The position numbers and the translations under genes are program-made. Below the pieces are notes generated by a model, which did not search any database, had not been told where the DNA came from, and was given only the letters and a program-made list of their open reading frames with translations. From Rhizobium sp. G21 (GTDB lineage Bacteria > Pseudomonadota > Alphaproteobacteria > Rhizobiales > Rhizobiaceae): a DNA stretch of 64,000 nt. Location: the NCBI RefSeq assembly GCF_014158035.1, contig NZ_JACFXW010000002.1:62001-126000 (forward strand). Direction: 5' to 3'. This document shows, one piece after another, positions 9,014 through 18,468 of the stretch. Within the stretch, counting starts at the first letter, position 1. Each line of letters begins with the position of its first letter.

Positions 9014-9916
9014 ATGGCAATAGAGGAGATGGAATTCGCGCGTCGTCGGATGCGCGAACGCGTCGAAATGCGCCTTCCCAACGAAGGTTCCCTCGCCACT
9101 GCCATTCCCGGCCTCTCCCTGTATCGGCGCGCGTGCCCGATGGCGCCCGACTCCTCCCTCTATGAGCCGTCCTTCGCGTTCATCATCAGCGGTGCAAAGC
9201 GTGTCATTCTGGGAGGTGAGACCTATCTCTACGATCAGGACCATTTCCTGCTGACGGCGGTTGGCCTGCCGACCATTGTTCAGGTGCTCGACGCGAGCAT
9301 TACGGCCCCTTATGTGTCGTTCAAACTGGACATTGACCTCGACCTCGCGCGAGAGTTGATCGCCGAAGTCGATCAGCACGGAGGGTTTACGGAAGGAAGG
9401 GGCCCGGGAATCGCAATCGGACCCGTAACGCCGGAACTGACGAGTGCTGCGATGCGGCTGCTCGACCTTCTGGATCGGCCCGCTGAGATACCCATACTGG
9501 CGAGGTCGATCCAGAGGGAAATCCTGTACCGCGTCATGACGGGGCCGGTCGGCAGCCGGTTGCGGCATTCTGTTCAGGTCGGCACCCAAACAAATCGGGT
9601 TTCGACCGCGATCCGTTGGCTGCGCGATCACTTCGATCAGCCCGTCCGCATTGAAACCCTGGCGGATATTGCAGGCATGGGCGAATCCACCTTGCACCAT
9701 CACTTCCGCGCTCTGACGGCGATGAGCCCGCTGCAATACCAGAAGCATTTACGCCTTCATGAGGCGCGCAGGATAATGATTGCCGATCGCGTCGACGCGA
9801 GCAGCGCAGCCCTTCGCGTCGGCTATGAAAGCGTCACGCAGTTCAATCGCGAGTATCGACGGCTTTTTGGCACGCCGCCAAAGACCGACGTGAGGACTAT
9901 CCTTGCGCTCGGATAA
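9014..9916 (+). CDS. AraC family transcriptional regulator
   Basis: Regulator of 300 residues with the N-terminal AraC_N-type effector domain (about 20-180; LPNEGSLATAIPGLSLYRR, FAFIISGAKRVILG) and the C-terminal double helix-turn-helix (about 195-290; IETLADIAGMGESTLHHHFR, then ALRVGYESVTQFNREYRRLF). This subgroup often sits beside aldo/keto reductase or SDR genes and activates them. It follows the SDR gene by 66 nt and may be co-transcribed with it. Confidence 0.92.
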   Translation: MAIEEMEFARRRMRERVEMRLPNEGSLATAIPGLSLYRRACPMAPDSSLYEPSFAFIISGAKRVILGGETYLYDQDHFLLTAVGLPTIVQVLDASITAPYVSFKLDIDLDLARELIAEVDQHGGFTEGRGPGIAIGPVTPELTSAAMRLLDLLDRPAEIPILARSIQREILYRVMTGPVGSRLRHSVQVGTQTNRVSTAIRWLRDHFDQPVRIETLADIAGMGESTLHHHFRALTAMSPLQYQKHLRLHEARRIMIADRVDASSAALRVGYESVTQFNREYRRLFGTPPKTDVRTILALG

Positions 9917-10420
9917 TTCGAATAGCTCCGATTATCTCAAGCTTGTCCGGGACGTATGCCTACAAATGCCGGCAAATACTATTCTCGTAATTCTCCAGGA
10001 CCATCTAGGACGGGGCTGAAGGTTCAGATCTCTTCAAGGCGAGGCTATGGCCGCTATGCGCCTTCATCTAGGTCATCAACATGTTGATAACCCGCGCCCG
10101 AAAGCAGACATTGCCGTGCAGAGCATCACCTGACCAGCTTGTCAGGCGCTATGGCCTCAGCCGACGATCGTCTACACGAGATCCGCGAGCGCCAGAGCCT
10201 GCCGCTTGACAAAATATACATCCGGAAAAACTGACGACGGGTCGGATTGTGGGAAGTTCCAGTCCGCTAAGGGGGGTACCATTCCCGGTTTTGACGTTCA
10301 GCTTGAACCTTCACTCAGATGTCGCGACCAAGTTATGAAGGCTATAAAAGCTGCCGGGATGCTCCCGGCGATCGTGAAAGAAGTCGTTTCGAAGGCGACC
10401 GAGACAAATGTCTCCATGCT
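9917..10420. other. Gene-poor stretch left of the IS21 element
   Basis: No convincing gene. A 78-residue open frame at 10206-10442 starts with TTG, has no ribosome site and runs into the IS21 end, so I do not call it. A 14-bp perfect palindrome, ATCAACATGTTGAT, lies at 10075-10088. The stretch may be decayed sequence cut by the IS. Confidence 0.5.
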
Positions 10421-10518
10421 GTGTTTCGGCGTGGAATATTGACCCCTCTGGCGGGGTGACCGGCGTCCAATTTTGACCCCTCTCAGGATTCGTCTGACCA
10501 TCCGTCTTTTGACGGCGG

Positions 10519-12030
10519 ATGGAGAGGGAGTTGAAGCGAGTGGATACGATTGCGCGTGTTCGCCGGGCCTTCCATGTGCAGGGCTGGTCGGTGAAGAAGA
10601 TCGTCCGGGAACTGCATGTGTCGCGCAACACAGTCCGCAAGATATTGCGTTCCGATGAGACCGATTTCTCTTACGAGCGCGAACGGCAACCACTGCCGAA
10701 GACAGGAGCCTGGAAGGCCGAGATCGAGCGGTTTCTCGCGACGAACGAGAGCAAGCCATCGCGCGAACGGCTGACGCTGATCCGGATTTACGAGGAACTG
10801 CGGGCGCTCGGCTATGACGGCAGCTACGATGCGATCCGCCGTTACGCCAAGACCTGGTCGAAGAACCGGGGAGCAGCGACGGCGGAAGCCTATGTGCCGC
10901 TCTACTATGCTCCCGGCGAGGCCTACCAGTTCGACTGGAGCCATGAGATCGTGCTGATCAATGGGGTGACGACGACCGTCAAGGTCGCCCATGTCCGGCT
11001 CTGCCACAGCCGGATGATGTTTGCGCGAGCCTACATGCGCGAGAGCCAGGAGATGGTGTTCGACGCCCATGACAAGGCCTTCGCCTTCTTCCGTGGCACC
11101 TGCACGCGTGGCATCTACGACAATATGAAGACGGCGGTGGACGCAGTCTTCGTCGGCAAGGAGCGGCTCTACAATCGCCGTTTCCTGCAGATGTGCAGCC
11201 ACTACCTCGTTCATCCCGTCGCCTGCACGCCCGCCTCCGGCTGGGAGAAGGGCCAGGTCGAGAACCAGGTCGGTCTCGTGCGCGAACGCTTCTTCACGCC
11301 GCGTCTGAGGGTCAAGAGCCTCGAGGAATTGAACGTCTGGCTGCTCGACAAATGCGCGGCCTATGCCAAGGCCCACAGCCATCCGGAGCAGACCGACCAG
11401 ACGATCTGGCAGATGTTCGAAGCCGAACGCGGCGGCCTCGTGCACTATGTCGGTCCGTTCGATGGCTTCCATTGCGTGCCGGCTTCGGTGTCGAAGACCT
11501 GCACGGTCCGCTTCGACAACAACAAATACTCGGTCCTGTCGACCGCCGTCGGCCGCCCTGTCGAAGTCCATGCCTATGCCGACCGGATCGTCGTCAAGCA
11601 AGATGGTGCCGTCGTCGCTGAGCACCGCCGCAGCTTCGGCCGGGGCGACACCGTCTATGATCCTTGGCACTATGTCCCTGTCCTGGCACGCAAACCCGGC
11701 GCTTTGCGCAACGGCGCTCCGTTCCGTGAATGGGTGCTGCCCGCCGCTATGGAGAAGGTCCGCAAAGGACTGAAGAGTGCCGACGACGGCGACCGACAGA
11801 TGGTCACCATTCTCGGATGCGTTCCCTCAGACGGTCTCACGGCCGTGGAAGCAGCCTGTCAGGAGGCACTCGATCACGGCGTCTGCTCGGCTTCGGTGAT
11901 CGTCAACATCCTGGCTCGGCGTCGCGATCCGGCTCCAGCCGCAATCCTGCAAACACCGGATGCGCTGCGGCTCACCCATGAGCCGGTCGCCGATTGCGCA
12001 CGCTATGACAGCCTCAGGAGGGCAAGCTGA
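10519..12030 (+). CDS. istA: IS21 family transposase IstA
   Basis: DDE transposase/integrase of 503 residues. N-terminal helix-turn-helix (about 12-45; [20 protein letters not shown]), then the integrase core with the first Asp in YQFDWSHE, the second in [10 protein letters not shown] and Glu in GQVENQVG; the C-terminal Mu-type domain follows. The frame is complete. The stop overlaps the istB start (TGATG), the usual IS21 layout. Confidence 0.96.
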   Translation: MERELKRVDTIARVRRAFHVQGWSVKKIVRELHVSRNTVRKILRSDETDFSYERERQPLPKTGAWKAEIERFLATNESKPSRERLTLIRIYEELRALGYDGSYDAIRRYAKTWSKNRGAATAEAYVPLYYAPGEAYQFDWSHEIVLINGVTTTVKVAHVRLCHSRMMFARAYMRESQEMVFDAHDKAFAFFRGTCTRGIYDNMKTAVDAVFVGKERLYNRRFLQMCSHYLVHPVACTPASGWEKGQVENQVGLVRERFFTPRLRVKSLEELNVWLLDKCAAYAKAHSHPEQTDQTIWQMFEAERGGLVHYVGPFDGFHCVPASVSKTCTVRFDNNKYSVLSTAVGRPVEVHAYADRIVVKQDGAVVAEHRRSFGRGDTVYDPWHYVPVLARKPGALRNGAPFREWVLPAAMEKVRKGLKSADDGDRQMVTILGCVPSDGLTAVEAACQEALDHGVCSASVIVNILARRRDPAPAAILQTPDALRLTHEPVADCARYDSLRRAS

Positions 12031-12764
12031 TGGAACGCACGCAGGTTCTCGATCTGATGAGCACCTTGAAGCTCTATGGCATGCGCAGCGCCTATGACGA
12101 GGTCATGGGCAACGGCATCAAACGGCAGCACGAACCGCCGCGCATCGTCGGTGATCTCCTGCAATCCGAGATCGCCGAGAAGCAGGCACGGTCGATCCGC
12201 TACCAGCTCAGCATCGCCAAACTACCGCTCGCCAAGGACATCGACGACTTCGAGTTCACCAACACGCCGGTCAACGAGGGTCTTGTCCGCGAACTCGCCG
12301 CCGGCACCTTCGTCGCCAATCAGCACAATGTCGTCCTTGTCGGCGGCACCGGAACGGGAAAGAGCCATCTTGCCATCGCCATTGCCCGGGCACTCATCCG
12401 CAACGGCACACGCGGCCGCTTCTTCAACGTCGTCGATCTCGTCAATCGGCTGGAAGTGGAGGCACGGAGCGGCAAGCAGGGACGCACAGCCGACTATCTC
12501 ACCCGCCTCGACTTCATCATCCTCGATGAGCTCGGCTACCTGCCATTCGCCCAGTCCGGAGGGCAATTGCTGTTCCACCTGATCAGCAGGCTCTACGAGC
12601 GCACCTCGATCATCGTCACCACAAACCTGGCGTTCGGTGAATGGCCGTCCGTCTTCGGCGACGCCAAGATGACGACCGCACTGCTGGACCGGCTCACTCA
12701 TCACTGCGAGATCATCGAGACCGGAAACGAATCCTGGCGCTTCAAGAACCGCTCGCAAAGCTAA
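12030..12764 (+). CDS. istB: IS21-like helper ATPase IstB
   Basis: AAA+ ATPase that assists IstA in target selection, 244 residues. DnaC-like core with Walker [12 protein letters not shown] (about residue 105-115), Walker [13 protein letters not shown] and sensor-1 IIVTTNLAF. Overlaps istA by one base. Intact, so the element looks functional at protein level. Confidence 0.96.
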   Translation: MERTQVLDLMSTLKLYGMRSAYDEVMGNGIKRQHEPPRIVGDLLQSEIAEKQARSIRYQLSIAKLPLAKDIDDFEFTNTPVNEGLVRELAAGTFVANQHNVVLVGGTGTGKSHLAIAIARALIRNGTRGRFFNVVDLVNRLEVEARSGKQGRTADYLTRLDFIILDELGYLPFAQSGGQLLFHLISRLYERTSIIVTTNLAFGEWPSVFGDAKMTTALLDRLTHHCEIIETGNESWRFKNRSQS

Positions 12765-12938
12765 AGCCGATAACCCCAACCATCCGCACTTGGCCCGCCC
12801 TCTGCAACCCCGGCCAGCGCCGGGCAGGCCAAGCGCTCGCCGCCAACAAGGGGGTCAAGATTGGACGCCGATAGGGGGTCAGTTTTGCGCGCCGATTGAC
12901 AGGATTCACGACAACAACCATTTTCAGGGAGTCTATTC

Positions 12939-13569
12939 ATGCCAACACCCCCATTCCGCGCCGATCACGTCGGCAGCCTCCTGCGTCGACGCAGATCCCG
13001 CCGATGTTCGCCCACCGGAATACATGGATCCGGACCTGCTCTTCACGGACATTGCCCGAACCTACAAGCAAGCGGTTGCAGCCTACTACGCCGCAGGCTG
13101 CCGCTATCTGCAGCTCGACGACATCTTCTTCGCCTATCTCGGAGATCCCAAGCAGCGCGAACAGCGCAGGGCAATGGGCCAGGATCCCGACTGGCTGATC
13201 GATCGTTATGCCTGGATGCTGGAGGAAGCGATCAAGGATCGCCCTGAAAACATGGTGATCGGCATGCACATGTGCCGGGGCAATTTCCGCTCCACGCATG
13301 CCGCTTCCGGCGGATATGATGCGGCAGCTGACGCCATCTTCAACACGACCAGCGTCGATGTCTATTTCATGGAATATGACACGGATCGCGCTGGCGGCCT
13401 GGAGCCGCTGAAGCTTCTGCCGAAGGGCAGGAAACGGATCATGGCTGGCTTCATAACCACCAAGACAGGCGGAGTTGGAAAGTCTGGATTCACTGCGCCG
13501 GCATTGCAACGATGCGTCAAAATTTGTCGATATGGATCAGCTCGGCAGCGCCCCGCAATGCGGTTTCGC
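12939..13569 (+). pseudogene. Cobalamin-independent methionine synthase-like protein (MetE/YxjG family), 5' part of a broken gene
   Basis: The start MPTPPFRADHVGSLLR (ATG with GGGAG upstream) is the family N-terminus. The sequence then jumps to the second half of the TIM barrel (YMDPDLLFTDIARTYKQAV, GCRYLQLDDIFFAYL, MHMCRGNFRSTHAASGGYD, YFMEYDTDRAGG, ITTKTG). Roughly 150 family residues are missing near 12985 and the joint is out of frame. An extra G near 13471 causes another shift, after which ELESLDSLRRHCNDASKF continues. At 13570 an IS66 element interrupts the coding sequence at CGFA; the last 35 codons lie at 16162-16266. The IS21 element directly upstream has also replaced the promoter. 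Clearly non-functional. Confidence 0.85.
13562..13569. repeat. Left copy of 8-bp target-site duplication of the IS66 element
   Basis: GGTTTCGC directly before the left inverted repeat and again directly after the right one (16162-16169). Eight base pairs is the normal duplication size for IS66-family elements, and the match is perfect, so insertion is recent or undisturbed. Confidence 0.93.
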
Positions 13570-13640
13570 GTAAGCGCTCATTTCCATGCGCGTTGACGCG
13601 GCCCGTTTGACCAGGGTGTCTGTCGGTTGGTCGCCTGGGA

Positions 13641-15196
13641 TCAGGCAGCGGCGGCCTTGTTGAAGTTGAAGGGCAGCAGATCGCTGACGTCGGCGTTGTC
13701 GCCGCGCTGAGATAGTTCCGTGAGGACGTGGCGCAGGTAGGCCAAGGGTTCGATACCGCAGGCTCGGCAGGTCAGCATCAGGCTGTAGACTACGGCACTG
13801 GCCCTTGCTCCGTCCATCGTGTCGCTGAACAACCAGGATTTTCTTCCAGTGGCAAAAATCCTGATGTCGCGCTCGAGGAGATTGTTGTCGATCGGCATCC
13901 TGCCGTCTTCGGTGTAGCGCGTCAGATACTCCCACTGGTTCAGGGTGTAGGACACGGCATCGCCAAGATTGGTGTCCGGCACGACCTTCGGCGCGATGTT
14001 GTCAAGCCATGCCTTGAGAGCGGTCAGGATGGGAACGCTGTGCTGCTGGCGGAAACGGCGAATGCATTGATCTGGAGTTTCGCCCTTGTCCGGCTTTTCG
14101 TTTCGCGCCTGGCCTTCAATCCGATAGAGCTGCTCGAAGAACTTCAGCGCCTGCTCCGGTGGGCCGCCGCCTTTCTTCCTTGTCTTCAGGGCCTCGACGA
14201 AGCGACGCCGTGAATGGGCCATGCATCCCAGATGGGTCGCTCTCTCCAGGGTGCGCCATGCGCTGTAGCCGTCGCTCATCAGGATGCCGCGGTAATCGCC
14301 GAGGAAGGTCTGCGGGTGTATCTGCCGCGGCCTGGCTGATAATCGAGCAGCACGATCGGCTCATTGCTGTCCTCTCCGCTCCGATAGGCCCACATGAAGG
14401 ATGTGCTGGTGGCCTCGCGATCCTTTTCCTTCAGCACCTGGACCGTCGTCTCGTCGCCAAGGATGAGCGGCTGCGATCTGAGCCGCAGCTTCAGTGCGTC
14501 ATAGATGCGGGAGAGGTGCCTTTCGCTCGAGCCGATCACCCAATGCCCCAGAGCGCCGCGGCTGATGGGAACGCCAGCGCGCCCGAACGCCTGGGCCAGG
14601 CGGTAAAGCGGCGTGCCGTCGACATATTTGTGGACGAGCGCGAAGGCCAGCGTCGAGGCCGTGGCGATGCTGCCCGGCAAGGGCTGCGCGGGCATCGGCG
14701 CGATGACGACAGGCGTGTTGATGCCGGTCCGGTCGCAATGACGGCAGGTATATTTGAACCGCACATTCTGCAGGACCTTGGCCTTCACCTCGATATGGAG
14801 CTGCTCGGTAACGGCCTCACCCATGCGATGCATTTGGCGGCGGCAGCAAGGGCAGGTCTTCTGGTCGTCGGCAAGATCATACTCGACGCGCTCGCGCGGC
14901 AGGTGTTCCGGCAATGGCTTGCGGCCGCGCTTCTTTCCCGGACCGCTTTCGGCGGGTGGCAAACCGGTGTCCGGCAGGTCGATCACCTTGCCATCCTCGC
15001 GGTCGCCGTCGTCTTCATCGACAACCTGTTCGGCTTCATTGAAGAGGCGATCGATGTGCTTTTCGCTCTTGGGCGCAAAACGATGGAGCCGCGCCAGCGT
15101 CAACTCTTCCTCGAGCTTGACCACGCGGGCGCTGAGCGCTTCCTTCTCGGCTTTCAGCGCGGCGATTTCGGCAGCATTGGCCGTCAATTGCGCCAT
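13641..15196 (-). CDS. tnpC: IS66 family transposase TnpC (one frameshift)
   Basis: Main DDE transposase. N-terminal coiled-coil leucine-zipper region (EIAALKAEKEALSARVVKL), zinc-binding CPCCRRQMHRMGE and CRHCDRTG, then the core domain (QPLILGDETTVQVL with the first acidic residue; HLGCMAHSRRRFVEAL; DGRMPIDNNLLERDIR; C-terminal GIEPLAYLRHVL). The frame breaks near 14324. If the plus-strand CC there is CCC, the protein reads through DYQPGRG into the MSDGYSAWRTLER segment, for 518 residues, the normal IS66 length. Confidence 0.92.
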
Positions 15197-15286
15197 CAGT
15201 TCCGCAATGCTGGGTTCGCCGGGTCAGATCATCAGATCCTTGAATCTGAGCCGCGCCGGCGCGTCAACAGAAGACGTCGGGAGCCG

Positions 15287-15639
15287 TCAGCCGGTGATCT
15301 GGTATTGTCGCATCGGATGACGCACCATCGCATCGATATCGATGCAGTCGAGAATCCAATGGAGCTGCTCGGTCGAAAGCGCCACCACCGCAGTCTCCCG
15401 GCGCGGCCATCGGAACCTGTCTTCCGTCAGTCGCTTCAGGACCATCACAAAACCCGACCGATCGAAGAACAGCAACTTCATCCGGTCGCGGCGGCGATTG
15501 CAAAGGCAAAGACCGCAGGCGCAAACGGGTCGAGCGCCATCGTCTCCTGCACCAGGACAGCAAGGCTGTTGATGCCCGCGCGAAAGTCGATCGGCTCGCC
15601 GTGCAGGTAGACTTTCAGCTCAGCGCCCAGTCTGAACAT
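15287..15639 (-). CDS. tnpB: IS66 accessory protein TnpB (one frameshift)
   Basis: Small IS66 Orf2 protein of about 117 residues. The N-terminal part reads MFRLGAELKVYLHGEPIDFR and the C-terminal part DRMKLLFFDRSGFVMVLKRL with RRETAVVALSTEQLHWIL. The two lie in different frames; one extra A in the AAA at 15502-15504 (plus strand) joins them. The start overlaps the end of tnpA, as usual in IS66. Confidence 0.85.
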
Positions 15640-16078
15640 GAGCCAACGCTCCGATGATCGCCGTCAAGGCATCTGAATCACCGCACTCCAGTGTCAGCTT
15701 CACACCGTTCGGCAGCACCGCGCTGATCTTGGACGAGCCTGCCAGAGGGGCCGTCTTCTCTCGTGATGCCGGTTGATCTCCACCGCATGCGATCGGCAGA
15801 CCGAGCGAGCAGGGCCCCACAGGCGAGCGGTAGTCGGCTGCGACGACGGGGATGAACGCCGATTTTGCAGATGCGCCCGACAAGCCAGCCTCCCTGGCAT
15901 CTTTGACCCACTTGCGCAAAAGGTTGGCGTTGACACCATGCGAAAGCGCAAGGCCCGATATCGACACGCCAGGCTCAAGGCAAGCCGCCAACAGCCGCGC
16001 CTTTGATTCCGGATCGTAGCGGCGGCGACCGTCGCGCCCCACACACCGCACACGCAGCTTCTGATCATCATCACTCAT
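15620..16078 (-). CDS. tnpA: IS66 accessory protein TnpA (HTH, transposase Orf1)
   Basis: Small IS66 Orf1 protein of 152 residues with a helix-turn-helix like IS3/IS911 OrfA: RRRYDPESKARLLAACLEPG, then VSISGLALSHGVNANLLRKW. Complete frame. First gene of the element's tnpABC unit, whose start is about 60 nt inside the right inverted repeat. Confidence 0.9.
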   Translation of the reverse strand: MSDDDQKLRVRCVGRDGRRRYDPESKARLLAACLEPGVSISGLALSHGVNANLLRKWVKDAREAGLSGASAKSAFIPVVAADYRSPVGPCSLGLPIACGGDQPASREKTAPLAGSSKISAVLPNGVKLTLECGDSDALTAIIGALAHVQTGR

Positions 16079-16161
16079 ATTTGGTGTCCACCTATTTTAA
16101 GTGGACATCTTCATGCCGCAGAGGCATCACCGAGAAAAGGCGCATGGAAATGAGCGCTTAC

Positions 16162-16266
16162 GGTTTCGCCTCGACCGAACACGGCAATTCGATTACCGAG
16201 GACGATCAGAAGCGGAAGCTGGAATTGGTCATGCAGACGGCGCAGGCGATCTGGGGCGAAGCCTGA
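16162..16266 (+). pseudogene. 3' end of the IS66-interrupted metE-like gene
   Basis: Begins with the right copy of the target duplication and reads GFASTEHGNSITEDDQKRKL, then a C-terminus ending IWGEA and a stop. This is the family C-terminal segment (C-G-F-A-S, then E-D-x-Q-x-x-K-L) and fits directly onto the fragment ending at 13569 once the IS and one duplication copy are removed. Confidence 0.88.
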
Positions 16267-16427
16267 CTCTGGGGACCGGCCGCTCTTGCAGGAATGACGG
16301 GGCAGCAATCCGCGTCTGAGGGACATCAGCATTGCCATTGCCCCTGTCCGAATCTGCTATGATTGCTGATAAAATCCATCAAAGCGCCTCGACCCTCTGA
16401 CGGCATCAGACACTTTCTATCCGCAAG

Positions 16428-16826
16428 TTAATTTGGGCCTTGAAAGCAGACGCCCTTTTCACCCGGAAACAGTTCAGGAAACACGCCGATAGCGAAGTCC
16501 CGCGCGAGCTTGTCGACGCGGACATAGGCGACCGCGTTGCATTCCTGAAAGTTATCGGTTGTCGCCGCGACATATTTGCCGGCAGCAAGCGCTTGCACGG
16601 TCTTGTATTGCGGGTCGGTTGCGACGACCTGCCCGGAATCGAGCCAATAGAGGAAGACGAAGCTTGTGTTCTGCAGGCGGCCAAGTGCCTCCTCCATGTC
16701 ATAAGGGCGTCCGTTGGGCTGGTCGTTGTTCTCCGCGAGAGAGTTCTTGTAGCCCATCAGCGAGAGGATCTGTCCATTGAGCGTCTTGTCGGAGTCGAAC
16801 TCGATTTTCGGAAGCGGCCAAATCAT
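16428..16826 (-). pseudogene. C-terminal fragment resembling an iron-siderophore/cobalamin periplasmic binding protein
   Basis: About 132 residues. Weakly resembles the C-terminal lobe of Peripla_BP_2 (FecB/BtuF-like) proteins: LSLMGYKNSL, EEALGRLQNTSFVFLYWLDS, ATDPQYKTVQALAAGKYV, then an Ala-Val-Ala-Tyr helix. There is no signal peptide or N-terminal lobe, so it looks like a truncated remnant. No siderophore transporter genes are near. Family assignment is tentative. Confidence 0.4.
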
Positions 16827-16932
16827 CCCGCAGAATCAGACGTCCCAAACTTCCATGACTGCGTTAAAAGGACCGTCTTCGATCTGACTCGACCGGTCGC
16901 AGGAGTGCTAATCAGGTCTACGGACTATTCAG

Positions 16933-17465
16933 TCACGGCACATAGGTCAGCCTTACAACGTCGCCGTCGAAGCGCTGCGTTTCGACGAGCCGAAGCAGCG
17001 GTACGGGCGCGGCAAAGAACGGCGTCCCATGTCCGAGTACGACGGCATGGAGATAGATGCGATATTCATCGATCAATCCCCAATCGCTCATGCTGCGGGC
17101 GAGCTCAGGCCCCCGACTTCGATTTCGCCATCAACCTCGGTTTTGATGCGCCGGATCTCGGCTTGGACATCGGCCCCTAGAAGTGTCGCGTTTGGTCCGA
17201 CGGTCTCGAGCGTCCGGGATACGACCCATTTCGGGTTCTTGCGCCAGGCGCGTGCGAACGCATGCATGTCTTCCGTCCAGTCTGGCTGGTCGCTGTCCCA
17301 GTAGCGCATGCTCTCATAGAGACGGCGACCATAGAGACTTCCTGACAGCTTCTCCGTCTGGTCGATGAATTGCCGAAACAGCTCCGGGCTGGGCGCCGAG
17401 GGGAAGCGTTGATGATCGATATAGCCGTCGAGCGACTGGTTCATTCCGAATACGAATTTGGCCAT
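16933..17465 (-). CDS. Dihydrofolate reductase family protein (RibD C-terminal domain-like), one frameshift
   Basis: Start MAKFVFGMNQSLDGYID is the hallmark of YyaP/YwjB-like DHFR-fold proteins; SGSLYGRRLYESM and KWVVSRTLETVGPNATLL follow. The frame breaks at GGLSS. If the plus-strand CCCCC at 17110-17114 is one C longer, it reads GGPELARSMSDWGLIDEYRI and ends RFDGDVVRLTYVP at a stop at 16933, total 177 residues, the normal length. NADPH-binding reductase of unknown substrate. ATG at 17465 is preferred because it places the conserved start correctly. Confidence 0.83.
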
Positions 17466-17519
17466 TGGAGATCCCTTTCGCATAAGAGCCTGTGCTAAAA
17501 TCGCCAGCCCGGTTTATCG

Positions 17520-18440
17520 TCAGATCCACTTTCGAAGTTCAAGCCGGACGGTGCGTGCGCTCAGCCCGAGCTTGTCGTTGATGCGCAGCGCGGCGGCATT
17601 GTCCTCGCGGTTGTCGATCGATACGCGTCGGCAGCCGGCCAGCGACGCCTTTCGGATCAGTTCCTGCATCAGAGCCTGCCCGATGTTGCGGCCGCGGAAT
17701 GCCGGCGTCACCCCGACGAAATAGAGATAGGCGTCGCTTGCATGCTGATGCATGACGCCGACGCCGACCGGGTCGCCCTCACAGAGAGCGAGGATGATCC
17801 AGTCGGGGCGGACGTTCGCGCTTCGCCTGAAGATTTCATCGATCCTGTCTATCGTCCAAGGCGGCATGTCCTGCAGATCCGGGGTCTCCGACAGCCTGTT
17901 CTGCAGGAACTGGAAGAGCAGCTCCCAGTCGAGGCCACTGCCGGAGAAATCTACCAGGCTGATGCCGACCGGCGGCATGGTCGGGGGTGGACGATTGGGC
18001 TCTTCCAAGTCCAGGCAGCTTTCCCGGCGGCGGACAGCCACTTCAAACCCCCGCCGGCGAAGCCACCCCACGGCCTCTTCATTCCCGTGATCTTGCTCGC
18101 AATAGATTCCGAGGAAGCCATTTGCGACAACCTGTCTTTCCAGCGCCGAAAGCAATTTTCCGCCCAAGCCGATCTTGCGGTGTCTTTCGTCGACGATGAG
18201 GTCGAGGCGAAGAAATTCCTTGGCGACGTATGGCGAAGAACTCAGCTGTCCGATCGCAACGACAGTGTCGCCAAGACGCAGAACAAGCCGTGACTGGACG
18301 TCCTGTGGTGACCGCGAACCCTCTCGTTCCAGAAACGCCTCGACCCCCAGCGGGTTTCTTCTCACGATGTTCAGAAGAGCGACCCACGCATGCGCGTCGC
18401 TCGGTCTATAAGCGTCAATGACGCCGCGGCCGCCTTGCAT
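17520..18440 (-). CDS. GNAT family N-acetyltransferase (two GNAT domains)
   Basis: Acetyl-CoA-dependent acyltransferase of 306 residues with two GCN5-related domains. Domain 1 is about residues 5-150 (LRLDLIVDERHRKIGLGGKL, acetyl-CoA loop R-x-x-G-x-G). Domain 2 is about 165-305 (YLYFVGVTPAFRGRNIGQAL, R-x-x-x-I-G-x-A, then ASLAGCRRVSIDNREDNAAA). Start at 18440, because GGAGGAG lies 7 nt upstream; a longer frame exists but overlaps the preceding gene. It follows the CGNR gene with 28 nt spacing on the same strand, hence an operon. Substrate unknown. Confidence 0.88.
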   Translation of the reverse strand: MQGGRGVIDAYRPSDAHAWVALLNIVRRNPLGVEAFLEREGSRSPQDVQSRLVLRLGDTVVAIGQLSSSPYVAKEFLRLDLIVDERHRKIGLGGKLLSALERQVVANGFLGIYCEQDHGNEEAVGWLRRRGFEVAVRRRESCLDLEEPNRPPPTMPPVGISLVDFSGSGLDWELLFQFLQNRLSETPDLQDMPPWTIDRIDEIFRRSANVRPDWIILALCEGDPVGVGVMHQHASDAYLYFVGVTPAFRGRNIGQALMQELIRKASLAGCRRVSIDNREDNAAALRINDKLGLSARTVRLELRKWI

Positions 18441-18468
18441 TTCGATCTCCTCCCGTCGGGTGCAAAGC

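Larger units (their letters stand above)
10421..12901 (+). mobile_element. IS21-family insertion sequence (istA-istB)
   Basis: About 2.48 kb. The ends are imperfect inverted repeats: left TGTGTTTCGGCG, right (reverse complement) TGTCAATCGGCG. Subterminal repeats are typical of IS21: GGCGTCCAATTTTGACCCCT at 10463-10482 and its near-copy inverted at 12849-12869, plus further TGACCCC blocks on both sides. It holds intact istA and istB. No 4-8 bp direct repeat flanks the ends (CCATGC versus GGATTC), so DNA was rearranged after insertion or the ends differ by a few bases. The right end is 38 nt before the start of the broken metE-like gene. Confidence 0.88.
13570..16161 (-). mobile_element. IS66-family insertion sequence (tnpABC)
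   Basis: 2592 bp bounded by perfect 22-bp inverted repeats (13570-13591 and 16140-16161; outer bases GTAAGCG, typical for IS66) and an 8-bp direct repeat, GGTTTCGC. Holds tnpA, tnpB and tnpC on the minus strand in the standard order. It lies inside the metE-like gene, splitting its last 35 codons from the rest. tnpB and tnpC each show a one-base frameshift in a short homopolymer, possibly a sequencing artefact. Confidence 0.96.

Noticed and set aside
10075..10088. Palindrome ATCAACATGTTGAT as an operator
   Set aside because: Perfect 14-bp palindrome, but no gene starts nearby; function cannot be supported.
10206..10442. 78-residue open frame left of IS21
   Set aside because: TTG start, no ribosome site, runs into the IS end, no family resemblance.
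14159..15610. 483-residue plus-strand frame across IS66
   Set aside because: Antisense to tnpC/tnpB and has no recognisable domain; a GC-rich shadow.
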